Assembly: GCF_021184025.1 (NCBI RefSeq)
Contig: NZ_CP036537.1
Coordinates: 5,022,001 to 5,086,000, forward strand
DNA length: 64,000 bases
Source of the DNA: Rhodopseudomonas boonkerdii
GTDB taxonomy: Bacteria; Pseudomonadota; Alphaproteobacteria; Rhizobiales; Xanthobacteraceae
Direction: 5' to 3'
Positions 7,319 to 16,441 of the stretch are shown here, piece by piece. The notes under the pieces were generated by a model. That model had not been told where the DNA came from. It did no database searches and worked only from the letters and a program-made list of their open reading frames with translations. Within the stretch, counting starts at the first letter, position 1. The number at the start of each line of letters is the position of its first letter. The translations under genes were made by a program, and so were the position numbers.

Positions 7319-9268
7319 TTATTCGGAAGGTGCTCCACTGAACTGGTCAGCGGCACCTAACAGGCCGCTTGCCATGAACGCATTGGTGAATGGCGATACT
7401 GCGGGAAACTGGACCTCGACCTCATCACCGCGTCTAATTTCGAGAACACCTCGATCAACTCCCTTCCACATGACAGCTGCGTTTTTGACTGGCGCTATCT
7501 CGGTTACAGTGCGAGCCACTGCCTCTATCCATTCGGACGGCATCTCGTTCAAATCAATCAAACATGGCAACTGCCTCAACAACGCCAATACCGGAGCGGC
7601 TTGTCCCGCAAGCGTAAGGGTCACCACGATGTCGTCGCTGTCCCACATGATAGGTATAGCGACCTGTCGGGTCTGACCGCCTTCTATGTCCACTTCGAGG
7701 GCGTCAGCAAGACGCCCGACCTGATCCGCAAATCGGTCGGATGTCTTGTCAGAGCCAGCGATTCCCAAACGAGACAGGTTGAGGATGCCATCCCGATAAC
7801 CGATAGGGCATATCTGGTCGTCATGTTTCCCATTGAAGTGCTGGGCTACGGCACCCACGCCCACTTCCACGAATGGAACAAGGTGATCCCCTATCCGAAG
7901 AGTATGTTCCTGATAGAGCATCGTCCCATCAGCGATACGCCCCGGCCCCAAAGAAATAAGGACGGCTAGTGGCGGCTCAGCAGCCTGTTCAAGATCAGCT
8001 AATTGGGTCGCGCCTCTCGGGCTCTGAGGTTCTGCTGGTGTCCCAAGATACTCAGGTATGAGATTGTTGCCCCGATAATGGTCGCTCAAGAGCCGTTTCC
8101 ATTGCGGGACCGACACCCGACCGTCAAATCGAAATAGCTTCGTGTATTCGGAGTGCTTTCCGGCATGATCGATGGCCAAATCAATTCGCGATAAGTATTT
8201 CTCACCGCTATAAGCGCGGATTGCGCCATCAAAGTGGGTGATGGCGCTCGCGCTATCCGAATACTCAGCGTGCGCATACCGACATCCGTACCGACCGTCC
8301 GCGAGCCCAGGCGATGGGTCTTCGATGAGTTCTTCTACCTCAAACGTGCGGTAATTAGTCGGCACGCCATCCACGATGCGCGTTTCGGGGGCTTTCCACC
8401 AAATTTGGGTTCGATCTACGCCTTCAAAGCGGCGTGTATGATCGTCTGCCTTATGTTCAGCAACCCCGTTAGGGATCTTGCTGATGTCATCATTATATTT
8501 CGGGCCACGCCAATACTCGAGCTCAATGAGACTCCTCACAGAGGCGGAATGGCCAAGTAGATCAGGGTCGAGCCTAATTCGGGCTCGTATACCAGGAGTT
8601 GCCTTGGCTACTTCCGCGAAGCGGCTGAGGAAATCGATATTGAGAGAGTTCAAATGGGACAGCCGTCGCCGGAAGAAACGATGCGCGACCAAGACCAAGT
8701 CACGGTTCTTATCGTGGAAAACGCCCGGCAAAAGCTCGACGGTCCGCGATAGAAGCTCCTGATAATCAACAAGGCCGTCTTTATCGACCAGATCAGCGCC
8801 CGGTGCAAAAAACTCTGGATAGAGATTGGCGGCCAGGCCTTCTCTTCGCGCGAACACGGCCTCCATGCGGATGAACGTCAAATCCGGATCGTTTAGAAGT
8901 CCGATCTTTGTCGAGAGTTCGTCTCGAAACGAACGGGTTTGAGCATCGTTGACGCGACGCCTGTGACACGCAACCATCGTTTGCAATTGATCGCGATCCG
9001 CGTCGTTCTCGGGATAATCAATGCGCCCCAAGACGCGAACCATCTCGCCGTCGATGTAATGTCCGAGATTTTGGCTCCATCCGATGACTCGGTGCATATC
9101 GTGTTGCATGTGCGCGGGCGTTCCGAGCGGCGCTCGGGATAGCCAAGCTTCACGTACATGTTCTTCTTCTGCGCGCATCAGGACAGCGGCAGGAAATCTG
9201 ATGTTCTTTCTGTTGACCCGGTCGGTATTTAACACCGCAAAGTCTGACTTCACGCTGCGTCTCCTCAT
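7319..9268 (-). CDS. Large hypothetical protein of unknown function (about 649 aa)
   Basis: I chose ATG 9268 (MRRRSVKSDFAVLNTDRVNR); the frame stays open to 9334. I recognise no family and see no signal peptide or membrane helix. The N-terminal third is rich in charged helices, for example VLVAHRFFRRRLSHL and RSLIELEYWRGPKYNDDIS. The middle has YRTFEVEELIEDPSPGLADG and AITHFDGAIRAYSGEKYLSR, with many conserved-looking Asp, His, Tyr and Arg residues. The C-terminal part looks like beta-rich sequence ending DEVEVQFPAVSPFTNAFMAS. Base composition differs from the backbone: 8401-8460 has 28 G/C of 60, against 42 of 60 at 19261-19320. The gene is a single long intact frame beside tRNA-Arg and gene debris, which fits acquisition by transfer. 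A defence or phage-related role is possible but not supported by any motif I can see. Confidence 0.75.
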   Translation of the reverse strand: MRRRSVKSDFAVLNTDRVNRKNIRFPAAVLMRAEEEHVREAWLSRAPLGTPAHMQHDMHRVIGWSQNLGHYIDGEMVRVLGRIDYPENDADRDQLQTMVACHRRRVNDAQTRSFRDELSTKIGLLNDPDLTFIRMEAVFARREGLAANLYPEFFAPGADLVDKDGLVDYQELLSRTVELLPGVFHDKNRDLVLVAHRFFRRRLSHLNSLNIDFLSRFAEVAKATPGIRARIRLDPDLLGHSASVRSLIELEYWRGPKYNDDISKIPNGVAEHKADDHTRRFEGVDRTQIWWKAPETRIVDGVPTNYRTFEVEELIEDPSPGLADGRYGCRYAHAEYSDSASAITHFDGAIRAYSGEKYLSRIDLAIDHAGKHSEYTKLFRFDGRVSVPQWKRLLSDHYRGNNLIPEYLGTPAEPQSPRGATQLADLEQAAEPPLAVLISLGPGRIADGTMLYQEHTLRIGDHLVPFVEVGVGAVAQHFNGKHDDQICPIGYRDGILNLSRLGIAGSDKTSDRFADQVGRLADALEVDIEGGQTRQVAIPIMWDSDDIVVTLTLAGQAAPVLALLRQLPCLIDLNEMPSEWIEAVARTVTEIAPVKNAAVMWKGVDRGVLEIRRGDEVEVQFPAVSPFTNAFMASGLLGAADQFSGAPSE

Positions 9269-9606
9269 TGGGCTGCTTATGTAAGGATTTCTAACGTCTC
9301 TTGCCAAAGTCGAGGCGGTAAATCCGCTGTACACCGGCTCTCCGCGTCAGACTCGCGCATGCCTCATGACCCCAGAGACATTCAACTGGCTTGGCAATGC
9401 GAGTGCGCCATCTTCACACTCGGAGCATCACCACAACGTCGTTGATCGAACTGAGACTACGAGCAGTGCACCAGCACCAAGTTTGCTCGGTCGCCTTCGC
9501 AACGTCAGTTGGTATCAACTTGGTATAAGCGCGCAAGATCGGCGATATTGTCGCCCAACGCGAAATCGCACCAGAACGAAAAACCCTGCAATTTCAGCAA
9601 TTTGAA
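9269..9606. other. Intergenic region between the orphan gene and tRNA-Arg
   Basis: About 340 bp with mixed composition and no believable gene. The open frames crossing its right part run into the tRNA and are shadows. It would be the end of any element inserted at the tRNA 3' end. I see no integrase remnant. Confidence 0.5.
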
Positions 9607-9683
9607 TGGCGCGCCCGAAAGGATTCGAACCTCTGACCCCCAGATTCGTAGTCTGGTGCTCTATCCAGCTGAGCTACGGGCGC
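9607..9683 (-). tRNA. tRNA-Arg (anticodon ACG)
   Basis: The minus strand reads GCGCCCG at the 5' acceptor arm, a D-arm TAGCTCAGCTGGATAGAGC, then the anticodon arm CCAGA-CTACGAA-TCTGG, and TTCGAATCC in the T-arm. The 3' acceptor arm CGGGCGC pairs exactly with the 5' arm, followed by G and an encoded CCA. The anticodon ACG is normally modified to ICG and reads CGU, CGC and CGA. tRNA 3' ends are frequent integration sites for mobile elements, and here an accessory-looking region lies immediately downstream. Confidence 0.97.
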
Positions 9684-9840
9684 GTGCCGCGACGTGGGAT
9701 CTATAAAAGACCACCGGTGTCGGATGCGTTTCGGAAAGCGATGTTTGCGAAAGCGCGCCATCCCTAACGGGTTGGCGGCAGCTTGGCAAGCGCCCGCAAG
9801 CGGATATTTCACTCGCGTGACACACCACCCTCCCGGCCGC

Positions 9841-11403
9841 TCAGGCCCGGGCCCGTTCGCCGCGGATACTGAGCAGTTCCACCGGCCGGTCCGGCAAGGT
9901 GATCCGGAACGTCGCGCCGATGGTGCCCTCCACCAGCGCGATATCGCCGTCATGGGCGCGCACCAGCTCCGCTGCAATCGCGAGACCCAGCCCGCTGCCA
10001 CCGGGACGGGACGAGCCCTGAAACGCCTCGAACAGATGGTCCTTCGCCCTTTGCGGCACACCGGGGCCGGTATCGGAGACTTCGAGAATCGTCACGGCCC
10101 CCTCACGGCGGCCGGTAATGCGAATCTGGCGCGGCGCTGCGTCGTTGTCGGGCTGGCCTTCCAGCGCCTGGGCGGCATTCCGGACCAGATTGAGCAGGAT
10201 GCGAAACAGCTGGTCCGGATCGGCATCGATCATCAGGCCGCGCTCGATGGCGTTGATCCAGCCGATGGCATCATCGGTGGCGAGGCCGGCGGATTCCCGC
10301 ACGTCGCTGACCACCTGCTCGACCGCGATCATGCGTCGATCGGGCGGGGCTTCCTGGGCGCGGCCATAAGACAGGGTGGACTGGCAGAAGGCGATGGCAC
10401 GCTCCAGCGAACGCATCAGCTTCGGCGCAAAGCGCTGCACGCGCGGATCGGGCACGCTGGCGAGCTGGTCCGAAAGCAGCTGCGATGACGCCAGCAGATT
10501 GCGCAGATCATGATTGATCTTCGAAACCGCGAGGCCGAGTGCGGCGAGACGGCTCTTCTGATGCAGCATCGAGACGAGATCGCGCTGCATGTCGGAGAAT
10601 TCGCGTTCGGCGACGCCGATCTCGTCGGCACGCGAGCTGGGCACAATGATACGCGCCGGACTTTCCGGATTTTCGTGGAAGGCAACCATATTCGCCGTGA
10701 GGCGTCGCATCGGGCGCACGAACAGATAATGCAGAGCGAGATAGACCAGGCCCGCGGAGAGGATGGCCAATCCCAGCGACACCCACAGCAGGTTGCTGGA
10801 GAAGCGGTACATCGCCTGTCGCAGCGGCAATTCGTCCACCACCACCTCGATGAACTGCGCTCCACCCGGCGCTGGGCCGATGATGCGCATGGTCTGGTTG
10901 CCGGTCTCGAACATCAGCTGAAACGCATCGACGATGGCCGACCACACGGTCATCGCGCGCATGTCCACGTCATGATCGATCTGCGACGGCAGATCGGCGC
11001 TGGCGAGCAGACGGCGCTGCTGCCCCCATTTGATGGCGACGGCGCGGGCGCCGATGCTGCTGAGAATCTGCCGCGACAGCGACTCCGGAACCATGCCGAG
11101 CGGCGCGGCATCCAGCACCAGCGCAGCGGTGTTGGCAGCCGCCAGCCGGTCATTGAGGCGGTTGATGCGAAAATTGGCGATCGAGGGGACGTAAATCAGG
11201 ATCTGAGCCAACAGGACCAGCGGAATGGTCAGCAGCAGCAGCTTGCCGGACAGGCCGAGCTTGCGCAGCGGGCCGAGCCGGAGCAGAGGTTCGATGGGCC
11301 TTTCATCCGCCGATGCCACGCAATGAGCCTCAGATCTCGCTGACGGGACGTTGAACGATCTCAAGATACGGGTCCAACGACGATTCGTTACGAATCGTAA
11401 CAC
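9841..11403 (-). CDS. Membrane sensor histidine kinase (HAMP domain)
   Basis: Up to 520 residues. One transmembrane helix is at about 51-71 and another at about 205-225, flanking a sensor region of some 130 residues. A HAMP linker follows, then the dimerisation/phosphoacceptor helix with His in SKINHDLRNLLASS (about H298), an N-box (RILLNLVRNAAQAL) and the G1/G2 boxes EVSDTGPGV and GGSGLGLAIAAEL. It is a complete class I sensor kinase. The H-box SKINHDLRN is unusual compared with the common SHELRTPL. No response regulator is adjacent, so it is an orphan kinase. The start is uncertain: ATG 11403 is the longest, and an in-frame GTG at 11319 keeps both helices. Confidence 0.88.
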   Translation of the reverse strand: MLRFVTNRRWTRILRSFNVPSARSEAHCVASADERPIEPLLRLGPLRKLGLSGKLLLLTIPLVLLAQILIYVPSIANFRINRLNDRLAAANTAALVLDAAPLGMVPESLSRQILSSIGARAVAIKWGQQRRLLASADLPSQIDHDVDMRAMTVWSAIVDAFQLMFETGNQTMRIIGPAPGGAQFIEVVVDELPLRQAMYRFSSNLLWVSLGLAILSAGLVYLALHYLFVRPMRRLTANMVAFHENPESPARIIVPSSRADEIGVAEREFSDMQRDLVSMLHQKSRLAALGLAVSKINHDLRNLLASSQLLSDQLASVPDPRVQRFAPKLMRSLERAIAFCQSTLSYGRAQEAPPDRRMIAVEQVVSDVRESAGLATDDAIGWINAIERGLMIDADPDQLFRILLNLVRNAAQALEGQPDNDAAPRQIRITGRREGAVTILEVSDTGPGVPQRAKDHLFEAFQGSSRPGGSGLGLAIAAELVRAHDGDIALVEGTIGATFRITLPDRPVELLSIRGERARA

Positions 11404-11753
11404 TGGCTCCGGCGCCTGTCCGCCGAGCGAACGAATTACAAATCATGTGATAAGCCCCTGTCCCGATCGGCTCGTCGGAGCCGGAGGTATCTTTTTCCGG
11501 CGCCGATTGCCGTTGATTTATCAGGCGATCCCGCAAGTTATTACCGGGCAAGATTGACGAAAACAGGACGCTCGCTTATAAGCCGCGCCAACTGTCCGCG
11601 ATGGTCCGGCCATGGCCGGGGCGGCTCCTATGGGGCCGAACGCGCTTGCAGCCGGAAACGGCTCGCGAAGTCAACATCTTAGGGCACATCTCATTCAATT
11701 GGTGATCGATTGCCAGCTTGGCGATTTGTTGCCCGGTCATCGGAGTACGACCC
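11404..11753. other. Divergent intergenic region: sensor kinase / rpmH operon
   Basis: These 350 bp contain the rpmH promoter (listed) and a leader of about 170 nt before the rpmH start. No further gene is seen. AT-rich tracts near 11425-11450 may belong to the promoter of the kinase gene. Confidence 0.6.
11554..11582 (+). promoter_or_regulatory. Sigma-70-type promoter of the rpmH operon
   Basis: TTGACG (11554-11559) and TATAAG (11577-11582) are separated by 17 bp, close to the housekeeping consensus and well placed for a strongly expressed ribosomal-protein operon. Confidence 0.75.
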
Positions 11754-11888
11754 GTGAAGCGCACTTATCAACCCTCGAAACTGGTGCGTAAGCGCCGTCA
11801 CGGCTTCCGCGCCCGTCTCGCCACCGTTGGCGGCCGCAAGGTTCTCGCTGCGCGCCGCGCCCGTGGCCGCAAGCGCCTCAGCGCCTGA
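11754..11888 (+). CDS. rpmH: 50S ribosomal protein L34
   Basis: A 44-residue basic protein beginning with [23 protein letters not shown], then [20 protein letters not shown] and RLSA. This is the whole conserved L34 sequence at its usual length. It binds 23S rRNA in the large subunit. rnpA begins 25 bp after its stop, the classical rpmH-rnpA arrangement. Transcription should start from the promoter at 11554-11582. Confidence 0.98.
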
Positions 11889-11913
11889 TCGGATCACCTT
11901 CCGAGACATCCTC

Positions 11914-12255
11914 ATGGAGCGGCTCAGGCAGCGGGCGGACTTCCTCGCTGCCGCCGCTTCGTCGCGTGTGAACGCCCCCGCCTTTGTACTGCAACGGCGG
12001 CACCGTGACGATGCCGGCCCTGTCAGGGTCGGGTTTACCGTTACCAAGAAGAATGGAACCGCCCCCGAGCGAAACCGGATCAAGCGCCGGCTTCGCGAAC
12101 TGGTGAAGCGCGTCGATCCATTGTCTATGCGCGCCCACAGCGATTATGTGCTAGTCGGCCGTCGCACCGCGCTGACGCGCGATTTTGCCACCATGCTCGA
12201 CGATCTCCGCTCGGCGCTGCACCGCCTCGACCGGCAATCTTCAAAAACGACGTGA
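11914..12255 (+). CDS. rnpA: Ribonuclease P protein component
   Basis: 113 residues from ATG 11914: MERLRQRADFLAAAASSRVN, with the RnpA signature RVGFTVTKKNGTAPERNRIK followed by RRLRELVKR. The protein assists the RNase P RNA in maturing tRNA 5' ends. A longer frame begins at 11827 inside rpmH and is not needed. The gene lies between rpmH and yidC. The small yidD gene, often found between rnpA and yidC, is not present in the 82-bp gap that follows. Confidence 0.96.
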   Translation: MERLRQRADFLAAAASSRVNAPAFVLQRRHRDDAGPVRVGFTVTKKNGTAPERNRIKRRLRELVKRVDPLSMRAHSDYVLVGRRTALTRDFATMLDDLRSALHRLDRQSSKTT

Positions 12256-12337
12256 CCTGAGGCCTCCGGCCTGCCACAAGCAGCGCGCAACCGGCCACCT
12301 GCCGCCGCACATGCATTCGGATGACGAGACCTGAACG

Positions 12338-14194
12338 ATGACCGATAATCGCAACACCATCATAGCCGTCGTTCTGTCCGGCCTGGTGCTCCTTGGCTGG
12401 CAATATTTCTACAACATCCCGCAGATGGAAAAGCAGAAGGCGCAGCAGGCTACCCAAGCCCAGCTCGCCAATCCTGCGCAACCCGCGGCCGGCAGCAACA
12501 CCCCGCAGCCCGGCGCGGCCCCGACGCCGGGCGCGCCCGCCAATGCCGCCCCGTCCAACGCGCCGGTCAGCCGTGACACCGCCATTTCGGCCACCAAGCG
12601 CGTCAAGATCGATACCCCGCGCCTCGCCGGCTCGATTTCGCTGAAGGGCGCGCGCCTCGACGACATCGCGCTCACCAATTTCCGCATGACGGTGGACCCG
12701 ACCTCGCCGCCGATCACGCTGTTCTCCCCCTCGGGCACTGCCGCGCCTTATTACGCCGAGTTCGGCTGGGTCGGCGCTTCCGGCACCACCGCCAAGCTGC
12801 CCGATGCCAATACCGAATGGACGCAGGAAGGTTCGAACGCCCTCACCCCGTCGTCTCCGGTGGTCCTGAAGTACAATAACGGCGAAGGCCTCACCTTCAC
12901 CCGCACCATCGCGATCGACGATCGCTATCTGTTCTCGATCAAGGACGATGTCGCCAATTCCGGCAGCAATCCGGTGACGCTGTATCCGTTCGCGCTGATC
13001 TCGCGCCACGGCACGCCGCATGTCGAAGGCTACTACATCCTGCATGAAGGCATCGTCGGTTATCTCGGCGACCAGGGCCTGCAGGAATACGGCTACAAGA
13101 AGATCGAAGAAGCCAAGGCGGTGAACTTCAACGTCACCAATGGCTGGCTCGGCATCACCGACAAATACTGGGCGTCGGCGCTGCTGCCCGACACCACTGC
13201 GAAGCTGCAGGCGCGCTTCTCGTCGAACATGGCCGGCACCGTTCGCACCTATCAGACCGACTATCTGCAGGACGCACAGACAGTCGCGCCGGGCGGCACC
13301 ACCACGGCCAATGCCCGCCTGTTCGCCGGCGCCAAGGAAGCCGCCACCGTCGGCATCAATTTCCCGCTCGCGGTCGGGCTCGGCGGCTACAACCAGTCGC
13401 TCGGCCTCAATCATTTCGATCTCCTGATCGACTGGGGCTGGTTCTACTTCATCACCAAGCCGATGTTCCTGGCACTCGACTGGTTCTTCCACCTGTTCGG
13501 CAATTTCGGCGTCGCCATTCTGCTGGTGACGGTGCTGGTGAAGATCATCTTCTTCCCGCTCGCCAACAAATCCTACGCCTCAATGGCGAAGATGAAGGCG
13601 ATCCAGCCGCAGCTGCAGTCGCTCAAGGAGCGCTATCCGGACGACCGGATGAAGCAGCAGCAGGAGATGATGGAGATTTACAAGAAGGAGAAGATCAATC
13701 CGGTCGCCGGCTGTCTTCCCGTCCTGCTGCAAATCCCGGTGTTCTTCTCGCTCTACAAGGTTCTGTTCGTCACCATCGAAATGCGCCACGCTCCGTTCTT
13801 CGGCTGGATCAAGGACCTCTCGGCGCACGATCCGACCAACCTGTTCAACCTGTTCGGCCTGATCCCGTTCGACCCGACCACGATCCCGGTCCTCGGCCAC
13901 TACCTCGCGCTCGGCATCTGGCCGATCATCATGGGCATCACGATGTGGTTCCAGATGAAGCTGAATCCGACGCCGCCGGACCCGACGCAGAAGATGATCT
14001 TCGACTGGATGCCGCTGATCTTCACCTTCATGCTTGCGGGATTCCCGGCCGGTCTCGTGATCTACTGGGCCTGGAACAACCTGCTCTCGGTGCTGCAACA
14101 GGCCTACATCATGAACAAGAACGGCGTGAAGGTGGAGCTATTCGACAACATCAAGGCGACCTTCAGCAAGAAGCCCGCCGAGAAGAAGAGCTGA
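12338..14194 (+). CDS. yidC: Membrane protein insertase YidC
   Basis: 618 residues. There is an N-terminal transmembrane helix (NTIIAVVLSGLVLLGWQYF), then a Pro/Ala-rich linker and a large periplasmic beta domain. The conserved C-terminal insertase core follows, with FGNFGVAILLVTVLVKIIFF, the cytoplasmic hairpin around LKERYPDDRMKQQQEMMEIY, and NPVAGCLPVLLQIPVFFSLY. The C-terminus is lysine-rich. YidC inserts proteins into the inner membrane alone or with SecYEG. Length and domain order are normal for a Gram-negative YidC, and the position after rnpA is conserved. Confidence 0.98.
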   Translation: MTDNRNTIIAVVLSGLVLLGWQYFYNIPQMEKQKAQQATQAQLANPAQPAAGSNTPQPGAAPTPGAPANAAPSNAPVSRDTAISATKRVKIDTPRLAGSISLKGARLDDIALTNFRMTVDPTSPPITLFSPSGTAAPYYAEFGWVGASGTTAKLPDANTEWTQEGSNALTPSSPVVLKYNNGEGLTFTRTIAIDDRYLFSIKDDVANSGSNPVTLYPFALISRHGTPHVEGYYILHEGIVGYLGDQGLQEYGYKKIEEAKAVNFNVTNGWLGITDKYWASALLPDTTAKLQARFSSNMAGTVRTYQTDYLQDAQTVAPGGTTTANARLFAGAKEAATVGINFPLAVGLGGYNQSLGLNHFDLLIDWGWFYFITKPMFLALDWFFHLFGNFGVAILLVTVLVKIIFFPLANKSYASMAKMKAIQPQLQSLKERYPDDRMKQQQEMMEIYKKEKINPVAGCLPVLLQIPVFFSLYKVLFVTIEMRHAPFFGWIKDLSAHDPTNLFNLFGLIPFDPTTIPVLGHYLALGIWPIIMGITMWFQMKLNPTPPDPTQKMIFDWMPLIFTFMLAGFPAGLVIYWAWNNLLSVLQQAYIMNKNGVKVELFDNIKATFSKKPAEKKS

Positions 14195-14208
14195 CGTAGC
14201 CCCGCATT

Positions 14209-14385
14209 CATGGTTCAAGACGGCGCCTGCGGCGCCTCCTCACCATGAGGGCGGAGCGTAAAACCTAACCAACGTAGCCCTCATCCTGAGGAGCGGCCCG
14301 CTTGGGCCGCGTCTCGAAGGACGAGGGCGGGCACCCTGGGACTCATGGTTTGAGACGGCGCTTCGCGCCTCCTCACCATGAGGGG
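14209..14385. repeat. Intergenic palindromic repeats, family A (three units)
   Basis: Three related imperfect palindromes lie between yidC and yihA: 14209-14250 (CATGGTTCAAGACGGCGC to CACCATGAGG), 14278-14327 (CCTCATCCTGAGGAGC to GTCTCGAAGGACGAGG) and 14343-14385. The same sequences recur at 16442-16923 and 25739-25851. They are compatible with structured RNA between genes. Confidence 0.85.
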
Positions 14386-14412
14386 GCCGGGTTGAACAGA
14401 AAGCACCTTCGC

Positions 14413-15063
14413 ATGACCACCGAACCCGATGCGGAGCTGATCGAGCAGGGACGCCTGATGTTCGCGGGCGAGTGGAAGTTCATCTGGGCTTCCCCCTCGC
14501 TCGAAACCCTGCCGCCCATGGCCGGGATGGAAGTTGCCTTCGCCGGCCGCTCCAATGTGGGCAAGTCCAGCCTCATCAACGCGCTCACCGGCCGCAACGC
14601 GCTGGCGCGCACCTCGCATACGCCGGGCCGCACCCAGGAGCTGATCTTCTTCGAAGGCCCGAAGAACGGCGATTTCCGTCTCGTGGACATGCCGGGCTAT
14701 GGCTACGCCTCCGCGCCGAAAGCCAAGATCGCGTCCTGGACCAAGCTGATCTATTCCTTCCTGCAGGGCCGCGCGACGCTGGCGCGCGTCTATGTCCTCA
14801 TCGACAGCCGCCACGGCCTCAAGGACGTCGACCTCGACGTGCTGAAATCCCTCGACCGCTCTGCCGTCAGCTACCAGGTCGTGCTCACCAAGGCCGATCA
14901 AGTGAAGAAGTCAGAACTGGAAAAGGTGAAGGAGGAAACCCAGGCCGCGCTGCGCACGCATCCCGCCGCCTTCCCCGAAATCCTGGTGACATCCTCGCGC
15001 GACGGCGGCGGCATGGCCGAACTGCGCGCCGCCATGATGCGCCTGCTGAACGAACGCAACTGA
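14413..15063 (+). CDS. yihA: Ribosome biogenesis GTP-binding protein YihA/YsxC (EngB)
   Basis: 216 residues from ATG 14413 (MTTEPDAELIEQGRLMFAGE); the upstream extension of the frame is repeat sequence. GTPase motifs are complete: G1 AGRSNVGKSS, G2 around RTSHTPGRTQ, G3 DMPGYGYA, G4 TKADQVKK and G5 TSSRDGGG. The family acts in assembly of the 50S subunit. Its TGA (15061-15063) overlaps the ATG of the next gene by one base, so they are translationally coupled. The position between yidC and argB is conserved in related bacteria. Confidence 0.96.
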   Translation: MTTEPDAELIEQGRLMFAGEWKFIWASPSLETLPPMAGMEVAFAGRSNVGKSSLINALTGRNALARTSHTPGRTQELIFFEGPKNGDFRLVDMPGYGYASAPKAKIASWTKLIYSFLQGRATLARVYVLIDSRHGLKDVDLDVLKSLDRSAVSYQVVLTKADQVKKSELEKVKEETQAALRTHPAAFPEILVTSSRDGGGMAELRAAMMRLLNERN

Positions 15064-15440
15064 TGTCCCGGATTGCATTCTTCCGTACCCTGGTCACCTG
15101 CGCTGGGGTGATGGGCGCTCTTGGCGTGATGCTCGCCGCCGCCTCCGCGCACCAGCCCGATGCGTCGCGCCTTGCTTCCGCGTCCTCGATGCTGCTGTTT
15201 CACGCGGCCGCCGTCCTCGGCGCCATCGCGCTGGTCGAGCGCGGCGTCGTGCATCTGCAGATTGGCCTCGCCGCCACATGCGGCTTCGTCATCGCGACGT
15301 CGCTATTCGCCGGCGATCTCGCCCTGCGACAGTTTGTCGGCCATGGCCTGTTTCCCATGGCTGCACCGACGGGTGGTACGCTGCTGATCGTCAGCTGGAT
15401 CGCGCTGGCGGTATCCGCGGCATGGCCGAGGCGCGCGTAA
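15063..15440 (+). CDS. DUF423 family small membrane protein
   Basis: 125 residues: MSRIAFFRTLVTCAGVMGAL, followed by an alanine-rich first helix, ASSMLLFHAAAVLGAIALVE, GFVIATSLFAGDLALRQFVG and MAAPTGGTLLIVSWIALAVS. Four transmembrane helices and the A-S-A-H / LFHA / GDLALR / APxGG pattern match DUF423 (YwdK-like). Function is unknown in the family. It overlaps the yihA stop by one base and precedes argB by about 67 bp. Confidence 0.88.
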   Translation: MSRIAFFRTLVTCAGVMGALGVMLAAASAHQPDASRLASASSMLLFHAAAVLGAIALVERGVVHLQIGLAATCGFVIATSLFAGDLALRQFVGHGLFPMAAPTGGTLLIVSWIALAVSAAWPRRA

Positions 15441-15507
15441 CGCTCTTTGCGCCCTCCCGCCAATCGGCTAGAACGCGCCGCAGCCTGCCCAATGTGAGAT
15501 CCGCTTC

Positions 15508-16404
15508 ATGACCGACGCGCCCATCATCAGTGCTCTCGAAAAGGCCCACATCCTCTCCGAAGCGCTGCCGCACATGCAGCAATATGACGAGGAAACCATC
15601 GTCATCAAATATGGCGGCCATGCCATGGGCGCCGAGGATACCGCCCGCGCCTTCGCCCGCGACATCGTGCTGCTCGAACAGACAGCCATCAATCCGGTGG
15701 TCGTGCATGGCGGCGGCCCGCAGATCGCGCAGATGCTGACGCGTCTCGGCATCAAGTCGGAATTCGCCGCCGGGCTGCGCATCACCGACGCCGCCACCAT
15801 CGAGATCGTCGAGATGGTGCTGGCGGGCTCCATCAACAAGCAGATCGTCAGCTATATCAACGAGGCCGGCGGCAAGGCCGTCGGCCTCTGCGGCAAGGAC
15901 GGCAACATGGTCACCGCCTCGAAGGCGACGCGCACCATGGTCGATCCCGATTCCAACATCGAAAAGGTGGTGGATCTCGGCTTTGTCGGCGAGCCCGAAA
16001 AGGTCGATCTGACGCTGCTCAATCAACTGATCGGCTATGAGCTCATCCCGGTGCTGGCGCCGCTCGCGGCCTCGAAGGACGGCAAGACCTATAACGTCAA
16101 TGCCGACACCTTTGCCGGCGCTGTCGCCGGCGCTTTGAAAGCCAAGCGCCTGTTGCTGCTCACCGACGTGCCAGGCGTGCTCGACAAGTCGAAGAAGCTG
16201 ATTCCGGAACTGTCGATCAAGGATGCCCGCAAGCTGATCGCCGACGGCACCATTTCCGGCGGCATGATCCCGAAGGTCGAGACCTGCATCTACTCGCTCG
16301 AACAGGGTGTCGAAGGCGTCGTCATCATCGACGGCAAAACTCCCCATGCGGTGCTGCTCGAACTCTTCACCAATCAGGGCACGGGCACGCTGATCCACAA
16401 GTGA
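15508..16404 (+). CDS. argB: Acetylglutamate kinase
   Basis: 298 residues. It has the amino-acid kinase fold with KYGGHAMG (phosphate binding), [10 protein letters not shown], the substrate-binding FAAGLRITD and [20 protein letters not shown], and a final [10 protein letters not shown]. It phosphorylates N-acetyl-L-glutamate in arginine biosynthesis in the cytoplasm. ATG 15508 gives the normal length. The repeat array starts shortly after its stop, and the TGA at 16402-16404 overlaps the beginning of a long non-genic frame through that array. Confidence 0.97.
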   Translation: MTDAPIISALEKAHILSEALPHMQQYDEETIVIKYGGHAMGAEDTARAFARDIVLLEQTAINPVVVHGGGPQIAQMLTRLGIKSEFAAGLRITDAATIEIVEMVLAGSINKQIVSYINEAGGKAVGLCGKDGNMVTASKATRTMVDPDSNIEKVVDLGFVGEPEKVDLTLLNQLIGYELIPVLAPLAASKDGKTYNVNADTFAGAVAGALKAKRLLLLTDVPGVLDKSKKLIPELSIKDARKLIADGTISGGMIPKVETCIYSLEQGVEGVVIIDGKTPHAVLLELFTNQGTGTLIHK

Positions 16405-16441
16405 TGAACGGGGCAGACACACGCGCTGCCCTGACTCCGCC

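Noticed and set aside
7048..7356. 102-codon minus-strand frame starting inside the orphan gene's end
   Set aside because: It overlaps the orphan gene by 38 bp, starts with GTG without a ribosome-binding site and shows no protein-like pattern.
9509..9706. Open frame crossing tRNA-Arg (APERIRTSDPQIRSLVLYPAE)
   Set aside because: This is the well-known false translation of a tRNA gene on the opposite strand.
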